A stretch of 64,000 bases of DNA from an uncultured Saprospiraceae bacterium (GTDB lineage Bacteria > Bacteroidota > Bacteroidia > Chitinophagales > Saprospiraceae): assembly GCA_937981555.1 (NCBI GenBank), contig CALJOK010000026.1, forward strand, positions 1-64,000. The letters run 5' to 3'. Of the stretch, positions 1 through 7,899 are shown piece after piece. Within the stretch, counting starts at the first letter, position 1; every line of letters begins with the position of its first letter. Made by a program: the position numbers and the translations under genes. The notes beneath the pieces are model-generated. The model searched no databases, was not told the origin of the DNA, and saw only the letters and a list, made by a program, of their open reading frames with translations.

Positions 1-72
1 TTCTTCGATTTGAGTTCGTAACTTTTCATCTTTTATCAAATCTGATAATCTTGGGTTCTTTTGCTTTTTCAT
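1..72 (-). CDS. Partial hypothetical protein (N-terminus only)
   Basis: An ATG at 72-70 on the minus strand opens a frame that stays open to the window edge, giving 24 residues beginning MKKQKNPRLSDLIKDEKL. The peptide is charged, has no signal sequence and no recognisable domain. The remainder lies outside the window, so no function can be assigned. It is transcribed in the same direction as the serine hydrolase gene upstream of it, about 130 bp away. Confidence 0.4.
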   Translation of the reverse strand, partial: MKKQKNPRLSDLIKDEKLRTQIEE

Positions 73-199
73 GTCTAAGCTTTTTTAAATTTAAGAAATT
101 ATTTAAAAATTTACTTTGACACACTTTGTGGGCTAGTCCCCTTAGTTCGCCAAATTTCGTCAATCCTTGTTCTTAAATCACTATTCAATTTTCAGAATC

Positions 200-1351
200 T
201 TACTCAACTGCATCCATAATCAACTTAACCATCTCCCCTATCCTCTTAGGTTCCAACCATCTCGTCACGATTACTAAGTCATGCTCCTCATCCACCACTA
301 TAAAATTACCACCAAAACCAGCAGCATAATATATCTTTTCAGAAACGCCTTCCCAATGTCTTTTCCCTGGTTGATTAATCCACCACATATAACCATAACT
401 TGGATTTGGCTTAGAAGGTTGTTGAACGGACTTAACCCAATCTTTAGAAATCAATTGTTGACCATTCCAATTTCCATTTCTCAAAAACAATAAACCAAAA
501 CGAGCATGGTCTAAAGTATTAATAAAAAGTCCACCTCCAGAATGTCCACCTCCGCTGACTGATTGCATCATAATTCCATCCACATTGGTAAACGAATTTT
601 CATAGCCGTACCATCTCCAAGTTGGTGAAGCACCGATTTTATCCATCACCTTTTCTTTTAAAACTTGAGGTAAAGGTTTTCGCCAAATTTGTAATAATGA
701 ATAAGCCAACACATTAACCCGTACATCATTATATTCCATCACCGTTCCTGGTTCATTAAATTCCCGAATTTTCCAATCATCCACCCCTCCAGTTTTTGGT
801 GGACGATCTGCCCAATCTTTTCCACCCCACAAACTACCCGACCAATCTGACGATTGCGTCAATAAATGATTCCACGTAATTTTATTGTTATGAATGCCAT
901 CAAAAGTGCCATCCCAAATCATTTCACCTACTTTGTTATTCACATCTGTAATCAATCCCGCATCCACCGCCAAACCACAAACTGTTGACAAATAACTTTT
1001 AGTCACACTAAAAGTCATGTCCACTCGATTAACATCTCCCCATTGTGCCACGATGTACCCATCCTTTAAAATAACTCCAGCAGGCCCCCCACGCTTTTTA
1101 GTCTTTCCTAAAATCTGATGATACGGCTCATAGGAAAACCCTTTTAAAATCGCTACCCTCAAATCTCTAGCCCCACTATATTCATTAGCTTCCGCGAAGT
1201 CAATGGCTTTTTTTAATTTGTCAGCATTGATACCAAAATCAGTTGGCGATTTAATCGTCCATTCATTTTGTGGAGGAAAATATTCCTTTTGGGAAAAAGT
1301 CGTTTGCGAAAAAACAAACAGACAGATAAATAAAAAAGTCGATTTCAGCAT
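200..1351 (-). CDS. Secreted serine hydrolase (beta-lactamase / class C PBP family)
   Basis: A 383-residue protein with an N-terminal signal peptide (residues 1-20, ending TTFSQ). The Ser-x-x-Lys catalytic motif is S115-V-T-K118, with the usual hydrophobic helix after it. The second-motif tyrosine is Y207 in EYND, where the family usually has YxN, so the Asn position is Asp here. A GGGHSGGG segment around residue 270 and AGFGGN near the C-terminus fit the fold. Members of this family (beta-lactamase, PF00144) are D-aminopeptidases, esterases or beta-lactamases acting in the periplasm; the substrate cannot be told from sequence. The gene stands alone, with about 270 bp of empty sequence upstream. 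Confidence 0.85.
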   Translation of the reverse strand: MLKSTFLFICLFVFSQTTFSQKEYFPPQNEWTIKSPTDFGINADKLKKAIDFAEANEYSGARDLRVAILKGFSYEPYHQILGKTKKRGGPAGVILKDGYIVAQWGDVNRVDMTFSVTKSYLSTVCGLAVDAGLITDVNNKVGEMIWDGTFDGIHNNKITWNHLLTQSSDWSGSLWGGKDWADRPPKTGGVDDWKIREFNEPGTVMEYNDVRVNVLAYSLLQIWRKPLPQVLKEKVMDKIGASPTWRWYGYENSFTNVDGIMMQSVSGGGHSGGGLFINTLDHARFGLLFLRNGNWNGQQLISKDWVKSVQQPSKPNPSYGYMWWINQPGKRHWEGVSEKIYYAAGFGGNFIVVDEEHDLVIVTRWLEPKRIGEMVKLIMDAVE

Positions 1352-1624
1352 AATATTTTTTTTGATGAAATTACAAAAAGTACTTCATTCCAAAAGAACA
1401 TTTCCTTATTTTGAAAAAAATAAAACCATGCTCTCACTTGAAAACTGAGAAAGAGTTGTAAGTATATTGTTAGAATATCCTTTGGGAGCATTGTTTGCTG
1501 GACTTGCCTATAATTTGATTTGGATTTTGTCGTAATAAATGTGCGCCATGAAAAAAAAAATTAGCAGAATTTGGAATGGAGGCATAAAGAATACAGCTAT
1601 AAAAAATTAATGGTGACATTATTC

Positions 1625-2050
1625 TTAACCAATAGTTTGACGAACTAACTCTCTATACTCTTTTTGGGTATTTTCAATAACTTGCGCTTTGTCTAAATTA
1701 TGATCCTTATAAGAATTCATTTTAGCATGATACGCCCTTACATATTTATCACTCCAAAGAACGATTTCCAAAATTATTGGAGCCATCGCAATTCCCTTTT
1801 CAGTCAGTAAATAAATATTCTCTTTTTTATTTTCAGGTAATTTCCTTTTCGTAAGCACCTCCAAAGATTCCAACAATTTTAATCTTGTTGATAAAAGATT
1901 AGTAGCGATCCCTTCATCAGATGCAACGATCTCCTTAAACGTTTTCTTTTGATGCAGCAACATATCTCTAATGATCAGCAATGACCATTTATCGCCTATT
2001 AAATCTAAGGCAGAAGCAATCATACAAGATGAACGAAATTTTTTAATCAT
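1625..2050 (-). CDS. HxlR-family winged-helix transcriptional regulator
   Basis: A 141-residue DNA-binding protein of the HxlR type. The N-terminus carries the family Cys (SSCMIASALDLIGDKWSLLI), followed by the winged helix-turn-helix with the typical TFKEI, LLSTRLKLLE and YLLTEKG segments; residues 110-141 form a short charged tail. HxlR proteins bind DNA as dimers and often respond to thiol-reactive or aldehyde stress; the N-terminal Cys is compatible with redox sensing, which is inference. It is divergent from the membrane protein gene at 2159, and the shared intergenic region holds a perfect 18-bp inverted repeat that contains -7 elements for both directions. Autoregulation and control of the neighbour are therefore likely. 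Confidence 0.9.
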   Translation of the reverse strand: MIKKFRSSCMIASALDLIGDKWSLLIIRDMLLHQKKTFKEIVASDEGIATNLLSTRLKLLESLEVLTKRKLPENKKENIYLLTEKGIAMAPIILEIVLWSDKYVRAYHAKMNSYKDHNLDKAQVIENTQKEYRELVRQTIG

Positions 2051-2065
2051 AATCTTTTTGAATTA

Positions 2066-2086
2066 TTACTTTAATTTTTAAAGTAA
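2066..2086. promoter_or_regulatory. Palindrome, possible regulator site
   Basis: TTACTTTAA, three T, then TTAAAGTAA: a perfect 9-bp-arm palindrome 16 bp upstream of the HxlR start codon. It abuts the larger inverted repeat at 2085-2129 and repeats its TTACTT/AAGTAA core, as expected for a second operator half-set bound by the same dimeric regulator. The function is inferred. Confidence 0.45.
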
Positions 2087-2091
2087 TTTTG
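2084..2091 (+). promoter_or_regulatory. Predicted -7 promoter element of the 2159 gene
   Basis: TAATTTTG matches the Bacteroidota -7 consensus TAnnTTTG and points toward the membrane protein gene 68 bp downstream. It overlaps the left arm of the 18-bp inverted repeat, so a bound regulator would occlude it. Confidence 0.5.
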
Positions 2092-2129
2092 TATTTTTAC
2101 TTTATAATTTCAAGTAAAAATACAAAATT
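2085..2129. promoter_or_regulatory. 18-bp perfect inverted repeat, probable HxlR operator
   Basis: The left arm (2085-2102, AATTTTGTATTTTTACTT) and right arm (2112-2129) are exact reverse complements separated by 9 bp. The repeat lies midway between the divergent HxlR and membrane protein genes, and each arm contributes to a TAnnTTTG promoter element for one of the two directions. Placement and symmetry suggest binding by the neighbouring dimeric regulator; no T-run follows, so a terminator is unlikely. Confidence 0.6.
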
Positions 2130-2130
2130 A
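2123..2130 (-). promoter_or_regulatory. Predicted -7 promoter element of the HxlR gene
   Basis: Read on the minus strand this is TAATTTTG, matching TAnnTTTG, 73 bp upstream of the HxlR start. It lies in the right arm of the 18-bp inverted repeat, mirroring the plus-strand element. Confidence 0.5.
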
Positions 2131-2158
2131 ATATTAACCTTCTAAACAATCAATCATT

Positions 2159-2857
2159 ATGATGGCAGGCCATTATACTACCGCCTTAATCGCGAACCAA
2201 AAATTTTCTAAAGGAGCTACTTTACTATACTTCTTAATTGCTTCCCAATTTCAAGATTTAATGTGGTTTACCTTTCATTATTTAGGTTTTGAAGTAACGG
2301 AACCGAGTGATGTTTTCAATACAACGCTTAGTAATATGACTGTCAATATGGTTTATAGCCATGATTTACTTCCGCTTCTCTTTTGGGCGCTAGTCGTTTT
2401 TTTAATTGGAAAACTAGGATTTAAAGATACAAAAGTTGGTTTAATTGGGGCTGGGCTAGTAATCGGACATTTTATTTTAGATTTCTTTTCAGGTCATCCT
2501 CACCATATTTTTGGAGAAGAAACCCCCGAAGCAGGATTAGGACTTTATGCATCCAATGTTTTTCTAGCTATAGCCATTGAAGCTATTTTTTGTCTTGCTA
2601 CTCTTTGGTATTTTTTCAGAGAAGAAAGCAAAAATGGAATTCAGCGAACCTTTAACAACAAAGCTTCAATTATAGGATTGTTTGTGTTTGGCATTGTCTT
2701 TATGTTGTCTATCGCAACTACCTCTTTTAGAGAATGGTTTAATATTCCTGAATTCGATTTTGGTTTCAATTCGAATGTGCCTACTTTAATTTTAACCTAT
2801 GCAGGAATGATTTTTTATCTAAATTATTTTGTGCCAAAATTGAAAATTGAAAAGTAG
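2159..2857 (+). CDS. Integral membrane protein, YdjM/DUF457-like
   Basis: A 232-residue polytopic protein with about six hydrophobic segments (around residues 15-45, 70-90, 95-115, 125-150, 168-186 and 208-226). Conserved-looking polar motifs sit at membrane borders: SQFQDL, YSHDLLP and GHFILDFFSGHPHH, which resemble the Asp/His pattern of the YdjM/DUF457 family of predicted membrane-bound metal-dependent hydrolases. The family assignment is by motif impression only and the substrate is unknown. It is divergent from an HxlR regulator that probably controls it. A terminator follows at 2884. Confidence 0.6.
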   Translation: MMAGHYTTALIANQKFSKGATLLYFLIASQFQDLMWFTFHYLGFEVTEPSDVFNTTLSNMTVNMVYSHDLLPLLFWALVVFLIGKLGFKDTKVGLIGAGLVIGHFILDFFSGHPHHIFGEETPEAGLGLYASNVFLAIAIEAIFCLATLWYFFREESKNGIQRTFNNKASIIGLFVFGIVFMLSIATTSFREWFNIPEFDFGFNSNVPTLILTYAGMIFYLNYFVPKLKIEK

Positions 2858-2883
2858 TTATAGGAATCATAACTATTAAAATA

Positions 2884-2923
2884 AAAAAAGTGCATTTGTA
2901 TAACAATACAAATACACTTTTTT
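2884..2923. terminator. Bidirectional intrinsic terminator
   Basis: A 12-bp stem GTGCATTTGTAT / ATACAAATACAC (one G-U pair) with a 4-nt loop, preceded by an A-run and followed by TTTTTT. It serves the convergent genes ending at 2857 (+) and 2942 (-). Confidence 0.8.
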
Positions 2924-2941
2924 CATTTTTCTAAAAAGAGG

Positions 2942-3259
2942 TCAATCTCCCATTCCAAAAAAATTAAAAAATCCTCTTGACTCTTTTTTCACTTTTACTT
3001 GTACTGGCGGAGGAGTACATCCTTCACAAAAACTAGTTTCCGCAGCTATCTTGCCATGAACTCTAGTTCCACATTTTGAACAAATAGCAATGTTTGGTTC
3101 AGGATCATGGATCGCAACTTTTCCTTTAAAATTAAGGACGTCGCCTCCTTGATCATACTGATATTGCTTTGCTTCAGTTATACCATAGAAAGGTTCATTC
3201 TTTCCCTCTACCCAAAACGCCCCAACTTTTCCATACATAGGATTGTCAATTTTACTCAT
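2942..3259 (-). CDS. Small zinc-ribbon-like protein of unknown function
   Basis: A 105-residue cytoplasmic protein. Residues about 60-80 contain CSKCGTRVHG followed by CEGC, i.e. a CxxC...CxxC arrangement that would bind one zinc ion as a zinc ribbon. The N-terminal half (around residues 10-35) is polar and the C-terminus ends in a Lys-rich stretch and FFNFFGMGD. No signal peptide or membrane segment is present. I do not recognise the family. It is a single gene with its own terminator at 2884; about 200 bp of very AT-rich DNA separates it from the response regulator gene. Confidence 0.65.
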   Translation of the reverse strand: MSKIDNPMYGKVGAFWVEGKNEPFYGITEAKQYQYDQGGDVLNFKGKVAIHDPEPNIAICSKCGTRVHGKIAAETSFCEGCTPPPVQVKVKKESRGFFNFFGMGD

Positions 3260-3466
3260 ATTTAAAATGGTTTTGTTAAGTAATATATTTTTTAGAAAAG
3301 GGTGTCTGTTACCTTTCAGTTTTTATTTTTGATCTATAAATATATTGTTTTATTCTAAATTAAAAGAACTTAATTGTAAAATAATCACAATAAATAAAAT
3401 ATAATTCTAGATAAAAAATAAAATAAAAAACATAAAACAATTCACCATACTGGACTTACAAGCAAT

Positions 3467-4147
3467 CTAGGATCCTATTTTAAGAATAAACCCTTGCCCA
3501 TGTACATTGTTAATTTGTACTCGATCGTCTTTAGATAAATATTTTCGAAGGTGAGAAATAAAAACATCCATGCTCTTTCGACTAAATTCATCGGTAGCTC
3601 CCCAAATTTCACGAAGTGCTTTCTTGCGAGCAAGGAGTTGATTTTCGTTTTGACAAAGCATTCGGAGGAGTTCCGATTCGCGTTTGGTGAGATTGATTAT
3701 TTTTTTCTCAAAAGCCAATTGTTGCAAACTAAATGTAAATTGATATTTTCCAATTATAAAAACATCATCAATATATTCCGTTTTTATATTTCGTTTTAGT
3801 AGTGCTTTTATTTTGGCTAAAAGTAATTCTTCATCGACCGGTTTTGTAATATAATCATCCGCTCCAACTTTAAAACCTTTTAATTTATCAATTTTTAATG
3901 ACTTTGCACTCAAAAAAATAAATGGCAAATCAGGATGTTTTCGTTTTATTTTTGCAGCAATTTCATAACCATTTTGTCCAGGCAACATGATGTCAAAAAT
4001 ACCTAATCCAAAAATAGATTGCTCTACCTTTTGCAAACCATCTTCTCCAGATTTTGCCCAAGTCACCTCAAAATCATGCAACCCTAAATACTCACTTAAG
4101 ATGTATCCAAAACTTTCATCATCTTCGATTAATAGTATTTTTTTCAT
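3467..4147 (-). CDS. Two-component response regulator, OmpR/PhoB type
   Basis: A 226-residue regulator. Residues 1-120 are a receiver domain with the acidic pair E8-D9-D10, phospho-acceptor D52 (in FDIMLPG), S80 and K102 in the TKP motif. Residues 130-226 are an OmpR/PhoB winged-helix domain (LTKRESELLRMLCQN; ISHLRKYL; VHGQGFIL). It is expected to be phosphorylated by the kinase encoded just upstream (17 bp gap, same strand) and then to bind target promoters. The target genes and signal are unknown; the nearest candidate is the divergent secreted-protein gene at 5706. Confidence 0.93.
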   Translation of the reverse strand: MKKILLIEDDESFGYILSEYLGLHDFEVTWAKSGEDGLQKVEQSIFGLGIFDIMLPGQNGYEIAAKIKRKHPDLPFIFLSAKSLKIDKLKGFKVGADDYITKPVDEELLLAKIKALLKRNIKTEYIDDVFIIGKYQFTFSLQQLAFEKKIINLTKRESELLRMLCQNENQLLARKKALREIWGATDEFSRKSMDVFISHLRKYLSKDDRVQINNVHGQGFILKIGS

Positions 4148-4164
4148 GTTGGTATTTTTGGTTT

Positions 4165-5538
4165 TTATTTTGGAAATGAAATGATAAATTCACACCCATT
4201 TTTGTACGCCTCATTTAAAATAATTTTTCCATCGTGTGCCTCAACTATTGCTTTGACATAACTTAATCCAATGCCAAATCCCTTGCCTTTATATTGATCA
4301 TTTTTTTGCGCTCGAAAAAAACGATCAAATATTTCTGATTGAAATTCTTTTGGAATCCCCTTGCCTTTATCTTTTATGGAAATCACTTTTTTCTCATCTT
4401 TAATAAAAGTAGAGATAGTTATTTCTGGAAATCCCCCAGAATATTTCAAAGCATTTTCCACCAAATTATAAATGCAATTGGACAAATGTGTGGCATCTCC
4501 TTTTACCCAAAAATCATCCTTGCTAAATTTTAAATTGATCGTCGCTTCTTTTTGATCAATAATTAATCTGAGGCGACCAATAACTTCTTTGATTAAAAAA
4601 TGTAGTTCAACATTTTCTTTTTCCAAAGTCATTTCATCCGATTCAATTAAAGAAAGTTGCAAGATTTTATCTACTTGCCCTTCTAATTTTTTACTCTCAT
4701 TTTCTATCAAATTGAGATAAATTTCTTTTTTACTTTCATCTTCGTTTTTCTTTAAAACAGCGGACGCTAATCGAATCGAACTTAAGGGAGTTTTAAATTC
4801 ATGGGTCATGTTATTGAAAAAATCATCTTTGACTTGACTCAATTTCTTTTGCTTTGCCAAAGCTCTTAAAGTGTATATAAAAAGTCCCATCAATAGCCCC
4901 ATCAAAAAAATGGTCATCACTAACTGCAACAAAATTGCTCGTACAGCTAACATAAATTGATTCGGCATATGCAAAGAAAACCATAATATTTCCTCCTCGA
5001 ATTCTTCTCCATGTACTCTTAACATTTCTTCCAAAGATCGAATAGTTGTCATCCCCGGTCGTTCTGCTAGATTTATTTTTTCTAAAGATTCTGAAGTTAA
5101 AGTATCGATATCTACTTTTTCTTTGACAAAATTAAATGTGATGATGCAAGAAATACAAACTTTATAGTTGGACGACTTTAATTCATTTTTAAATGAATCT
5201 GTATTGCTTTTATAAATTCCATTTTCTTTTCTTTGAAAAACAGCATAAAAATAATCGTTAAAAATTCCTTCTTCTTTCAACATTGAATCAATTACCAACT
5301 CAACAGAATCTGTTGGTATTGGCTCATCAACTGAAAGCAATTCAACATTAGAAAACAATTTTTCATTTCTTAATTGCTTCGCTATTTCAGGAGTTAGCGT
5401 TTTTAATCGAAGATCAATTTCTTCCTGTTTTAGTCGATGTCCTTCGTAAATCCAATTAGCTTGAATCAATCCAATGCCCGACAAAGCTAGTGTGGCAAGT
5501 AAAATAATCCATTGATGTGAGGTTAATATTCTTTTCAT
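4165..5538 (-). CDS. Membrane sensor histidine kinase
   Basis: A 457-residue kinase. TM1 is about residues 9-27 and TM2 about 198-223; between them lies a periplasmic sensor region of roughly 170 residues without a recognisable fold. The dimerisation/phosphoacceptor helix has H246 in MTHEFKTPLSSI. The ATP-binding domain shows the N box (NCIYNLVENALKYS), G1 box (IKDKGKGIP), F box (FDRFFR) and G2 box (KGFGIGLSYV). The length and layout are those of a typical HisKA/HATPase_c kinase. It forms an operon with the OmpR-type regulator downstream, its probable phosphotransfer partner. Confidence 0.93.
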   Translation of the reverse strand: MKRILTSHQWIILLATLALSGIGLIQANWIYEGHRLKQEEIDLRLKTLTPEIAKQLRNEKLFSNVELLSVDEPIPTDSVELVIDSMLKEEGIFNDYFYAVFQRKENGIYKSNTDSFKNELKSSNYKVCISCIITFNFVKEKVDIDTLTSESLEKINLAERPGMTTIRSLEEMLRVHGEEFEEEILWFSLHMPNQFMLAVRAILLQLVMTIFLMGLLMGLFIYTLRALAKQKKLSQVKDDFFNNMTHEFKTPLSSIRLASAVLKKNEDESKKEIYLNLIENESKKLEGQVDKILQLSLIESDEMTLEKENVELHFLIKEVIGRLRLIIDQKEATINLKFSKDDFWVKGDATHLSNCIYNLVENALKYSGGFPEITISTFIKDEKKVISIKDKGKGIPKEFQSEIFDRFFRAQKNDQYKGKGFGIGLSYVKAIVEAHDGKIILNEAYKNGCEFIISFPK

Positions 5539-5705
5539 CTAGAGTAAAAATACAACGAATTAAGTCTTCATCCCAACTGCTTAAGTTTTCATTAAGCTTT
5601 TTAATAAATGGTTTAACCTATTTCATTTTTCCCTAAAGTTAAAACTCAATCATTTGATTTTAATTTGTATCAATCAATTTTGAAAAAAATTAAAAAATTA
5701 AAATC

Positions 5706-6623
5706 ATGAAAAAATTAAATCTAATGTTCTTTGTAATTGCATTATTGTTAGCGTTGCAAACTTCACTTTTTGCTCAATCAAAAGCAGTAAAATTTACAGA
5801 AAAAAATCTGGAGCAAAAAATTCTAACCTATAAGCCTCCTCATCGAGAAAATGTTTCTAAAAAAGACTTTGATCGAGGCGTTTTTATTTTGAACGAAGTG
5901 AGGAAGGATATTAAAAAAGATAATTTAAAATTTAGCTATTCAGATTATTGGAATCTAATGACTTCATTTCATTATCTAGAAGAACCACAAGAACATGCAG
6001 TATTGGTTTTCCAAAAAGCCATTGATGACAACCCAAAATCTATTTGTGAATACATTGACGCTTTTGGAGAAAAAGCAGTTACTAGATTATCTAATTCTAT
6101 TCCTGAAGTTTTTCTACCTTTTTATAAAAATTGCGATAAGATGAAATCCGCTGAAGAAATCTTCGACTCTCAAAAATATGCTAAAGAAAACAAACTGGAT
6201 CTAGCGTTAGTGCAACTCATACATCATATTTCTGAAGACGATCAGAAATATCGAAAAGTTAGCGGGGATATCGATTGGTCAAAGCAAACTCCTTTGGATA
6301 AAAGAAACATGCAACTCATTGATTCACTTTATAACAATAAACACACGTACATCGGAAGAAGTCTAGTAGGCAAAGAACTTGAATCTACGATGTGGGCGGT
6401 AATCCAACATTCAAAAATTGAAACGATGGAAAAATATTTGCCGATCATGCATGCAGCAGTTAAAAAAGGAGAACTCTCCGAAGGAACTATCAAATTAACG
6501 ATTGATAGAATTTACTGTGATAAATATAATTACCAACCTTTCGGGAGTCAATTTGGAGGTAGTTGTGAATTATCAAGTAACGACGTGAGAGAAAAAGTAA
6601 AACAAAAATATGGTTTAAAATAA
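5706..6623 (+). CDS. Secreted protein, DUF6624-like
   Basis: A 305-residue protein with a clear signal peptide (residues 1-24, MKKLNLMFF...LFAQS). The C-terminal half carries QTPLDKRNMQLIDSLY, YIGRSLVGKELESTMWAVIQHS and TIDRIYCDKYNYQPFGSQFGG, which resemble the DUF6624 family as I remember it; the function of that family is unknown. The N-terminal half looks alpha-helical and could be TPR-like. It is divergent from the two-component operon, so it could be a target of that system (inference). Its stop codon lies immediately before a palindromic repeat element at 6625. Confidence 0.7.
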   Translation: MKKLNLMFFVIALLLALQTSLFAQSKAVKFTEKNLEQKILTYKPPHRENVSKKDFDRGVFILNEVRKDIKKDNLKFSYSDYWNLMTSFHYLEEPQEHAVLVFQKAIDDNPKSICEYIDAFGEKAVTRLSNSIPEVFLPFYKNCDKMKSAEEIFDSQKYAKENKLDLALVQLIHHISEDDQKYRKVSGDIDWSKQTPLDKRNMQLIDSLYNNKHTYIGRSLVGKELESTMWAVIQHSKIETMEKYLPIMHAAVKKGELSEGTIKLTIDRIYCDKYNYQPFGSQFGGSCELSSNDVREKVKQKYGLK

Positions 6624-6624
6624 T

Positions 6625-6756
6625 ACGTGGTGATCTGCTTTAGCTGACCTAAAAAAAGAAAGAGCGAAGCGATTAAAAAGGAAATTTGAATAGTATTTTT
6701 TAATAAAAAAAATTGCTTCTCTTTTTTTTAAGTCAGCTAAAGCAGACCACTACGTG
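6625..6756. repeat. Palindromic element family A, copy 1
   Basis: Terminal inverted repeats of about 26 bp (6625-6650 and 6731-6756) share the core GTCTGCTTTAGCTGAC with a few mismatches: the left arm has GATCTGC for GGTCTGC, the right arm TAGTGG for TGGTGG. Inside each arm is an A- or T-rich run, and next to the left one AGAGCGAAGCGA, with a partial complement TTGCTTCTC on the right. The same design is seen at 14499 and 24945. It fills the gap between the DUF6624-like gene and the methyltransferase and ends 17 bp before the promoter of the latter. No ORF or transposase is inside. It could be a MITE, a REP-type repeat or a large bidirectional hairpin. Confidence 0.85.
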
Positions 6757-6773
6757 TTATTAAAAAAACTTCC

Positions 6774-6781
6774 TATTTTTG
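6774..6781 (+). promoter_or_regulatory. Predicted -7 promoter element deciding the 6787 start
   Basis: TATTTTTG matches TAnnTTTG only 5 bp before the ATG at 6787. The expected transcription start falls at about the ATG itself, so the mRNA would be leaderless or nearly so, and the alternative GTG at 6754 would not be transcribed. Confidence 0.55.
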
Positions 6782-6786
6782 TAGTC

Positions 6787-7551
6787 ATGGAAAAACCAAT
6801 TTCATATAGGATGCAAATTCCTTTTTTTATAAAAAAATCAGAATCAGATTTCCAAAAAGATTTGTACGAACGATTTGACGACATGGTGATTCGCCATATT
6901 GCCTTGCACTTAGCAGATGATCTTTGGGGAGGGTATCCTTTCCAAAAAGGATTTGACTTTATAACAAGACATTTACAAAACGAAAAAGATGTCAATGTTT
7001 TAGAATTGGGATGCGGCGTAGGAAGAATGATTGGAACCTTGGCAAAGGAAAATCCGACTGGTAATTTTTGGGGAATCGATTATAGTTACCAAATGCTAAA
7101 GCAAGGTCATGACTTTTGGGTGGAGAACAAAACCATCCTTTTAGATTTATCACACAAAGGTTTTCCAGTCAGTCATTTGCCAGGTCATGAATTAAAAAAT
7201 TTAAACTTTGGATTAGCCAAAGCAGAGGAACTACCTTTCCAAAATGAATCGCAAGATTATGTTTTTAGCAATTTTTTATTGGATCGGATGAAGGAACCAT
7301 TGGAAGGATTGAAAGAAATGAAAAGAGTCCTCAAGCCTGATGGAAAAGTCATTATCATTACCCCTTTAAATTTTTTGCATAAAGATCATTGGAAACTATT
7401 TTATCCTTCCATCAAACTTTTTCAAGTCATCAAAGATATGGGATTTGAAATTTTAGAATGGGAAGATGAATTTACGATGAAGGAGCCTCTTGACTTAAGA
7501 GGAAATATTTTGAAATGGAATTGCCTCGGTATGGTTTTACAAAAATCATAA
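6787..7551 (+). CDS. Class I SAM-dependent methyltransferase
   Basis: A 254-residue protein when started at the ATG at 6787. The SAM-binding motif I is VLELGCGVGRMIGTL, followed by an acidic post-I region (GIDYSYQMLKQG), a motif II-like FQNESQDYVFSNFLL and a motif III region LKPDGKVIIITPL. This is the Methyltransf_11/25 layout seen in UbiE-like and many small-molecule methyltransferases; the substrate is not evident. No signal peptide is present. A GTG at 6754 would add 11 residues, but it lies inside the repeat element and upstream of the predicted -7 box. The 3' end overlaps the convergent HNH gene by 6 bp. Confidence 0.85.
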   Translation: MEKPISYRMQIPFFIKKSESDFQKDLYERFDDMVIRHIALHLADDLWGGYPFQKGFDFITRHLQNEKDVNVLELGCGVGRMIGTLAKENPTGNFWGIDYSYQMLKQGHDFWVENKTILLDLSHKGFPVSHLPGHELKNLNFGLAKAEELPFQNESQDYVFSNFLLDRMKEPLEGLKEMKRVLKPDGKVIIITPLNFLHKDHWKLFYPSIKLFQVIKDMGFEILEWEDEFTMKEPLDLRGNILKWNCLGMVLQKS

Positions 7552-7842
7552 AAAATCTTTCCTTTTCATTCTTGCATTTCTTTGATAAAACTCTGGTGCT
7601 TTTTTCGAAACCCATTTAATAAATTTTGAAATCTCCTCATGAGTAATTAATTTTTCGACAGAGTTATAATCATCCCTCAATTCCTTTAAAGTAAATACGG
7701 AATGAATTTTTTGATGACAAATATTGTGAACCTCAATTAGTTCAGAGTCTTTGCCTCCTCTTGATTTTGGAATGAGGTGGTGCTTTGAAGTATTTACTTT
7801 TCCTAAAGTTCTGCTGCATATTGGGCAGGTTGGAGTGTCCAT
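7546..7842 (-). CDS. HNH endonuclease-family protein
   Basis: A 98-residue protein from the ATG at 7842 (a GTG at 7872 would add 10 residues of unlikely sequence). A CPICSRTLG zinc-knuckle-like pair is followed by the HNH motif HHLIPKSRGGKDSE and HNICHQKIH, giving the His-Asn-His metal site; the remaining 40 residues are helical. HNH proteins of this size are common chromosomal orphan genes and may be nicking or repair nucleases. There is no restriction-modification, phage or intron context here, so the role is unknown. Confidence 0.75.
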   Translation of the reverse strand: MDTPTCPICSRTLGKVNTSKHHLIPKSRGGKDSELIEVHNICHQKIHSVFTLKELRDDYNSVEKLITHEEISKFIKWVSKKAPEFYQRNARMKRKDFL

Positions 7843-7899
7843 GGGTATTTTAGTTTTTTCAAAATAAAACACAGTTTATAAAACCAAAGTTCATTTTTT

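Noticed and set aside
6754-6786. GTG start upstream of the methyltransferase ATG
   Set aside because: It lies in the repeat element arm and upstream of the predicted -7 box, so it would not be on the mRNA.
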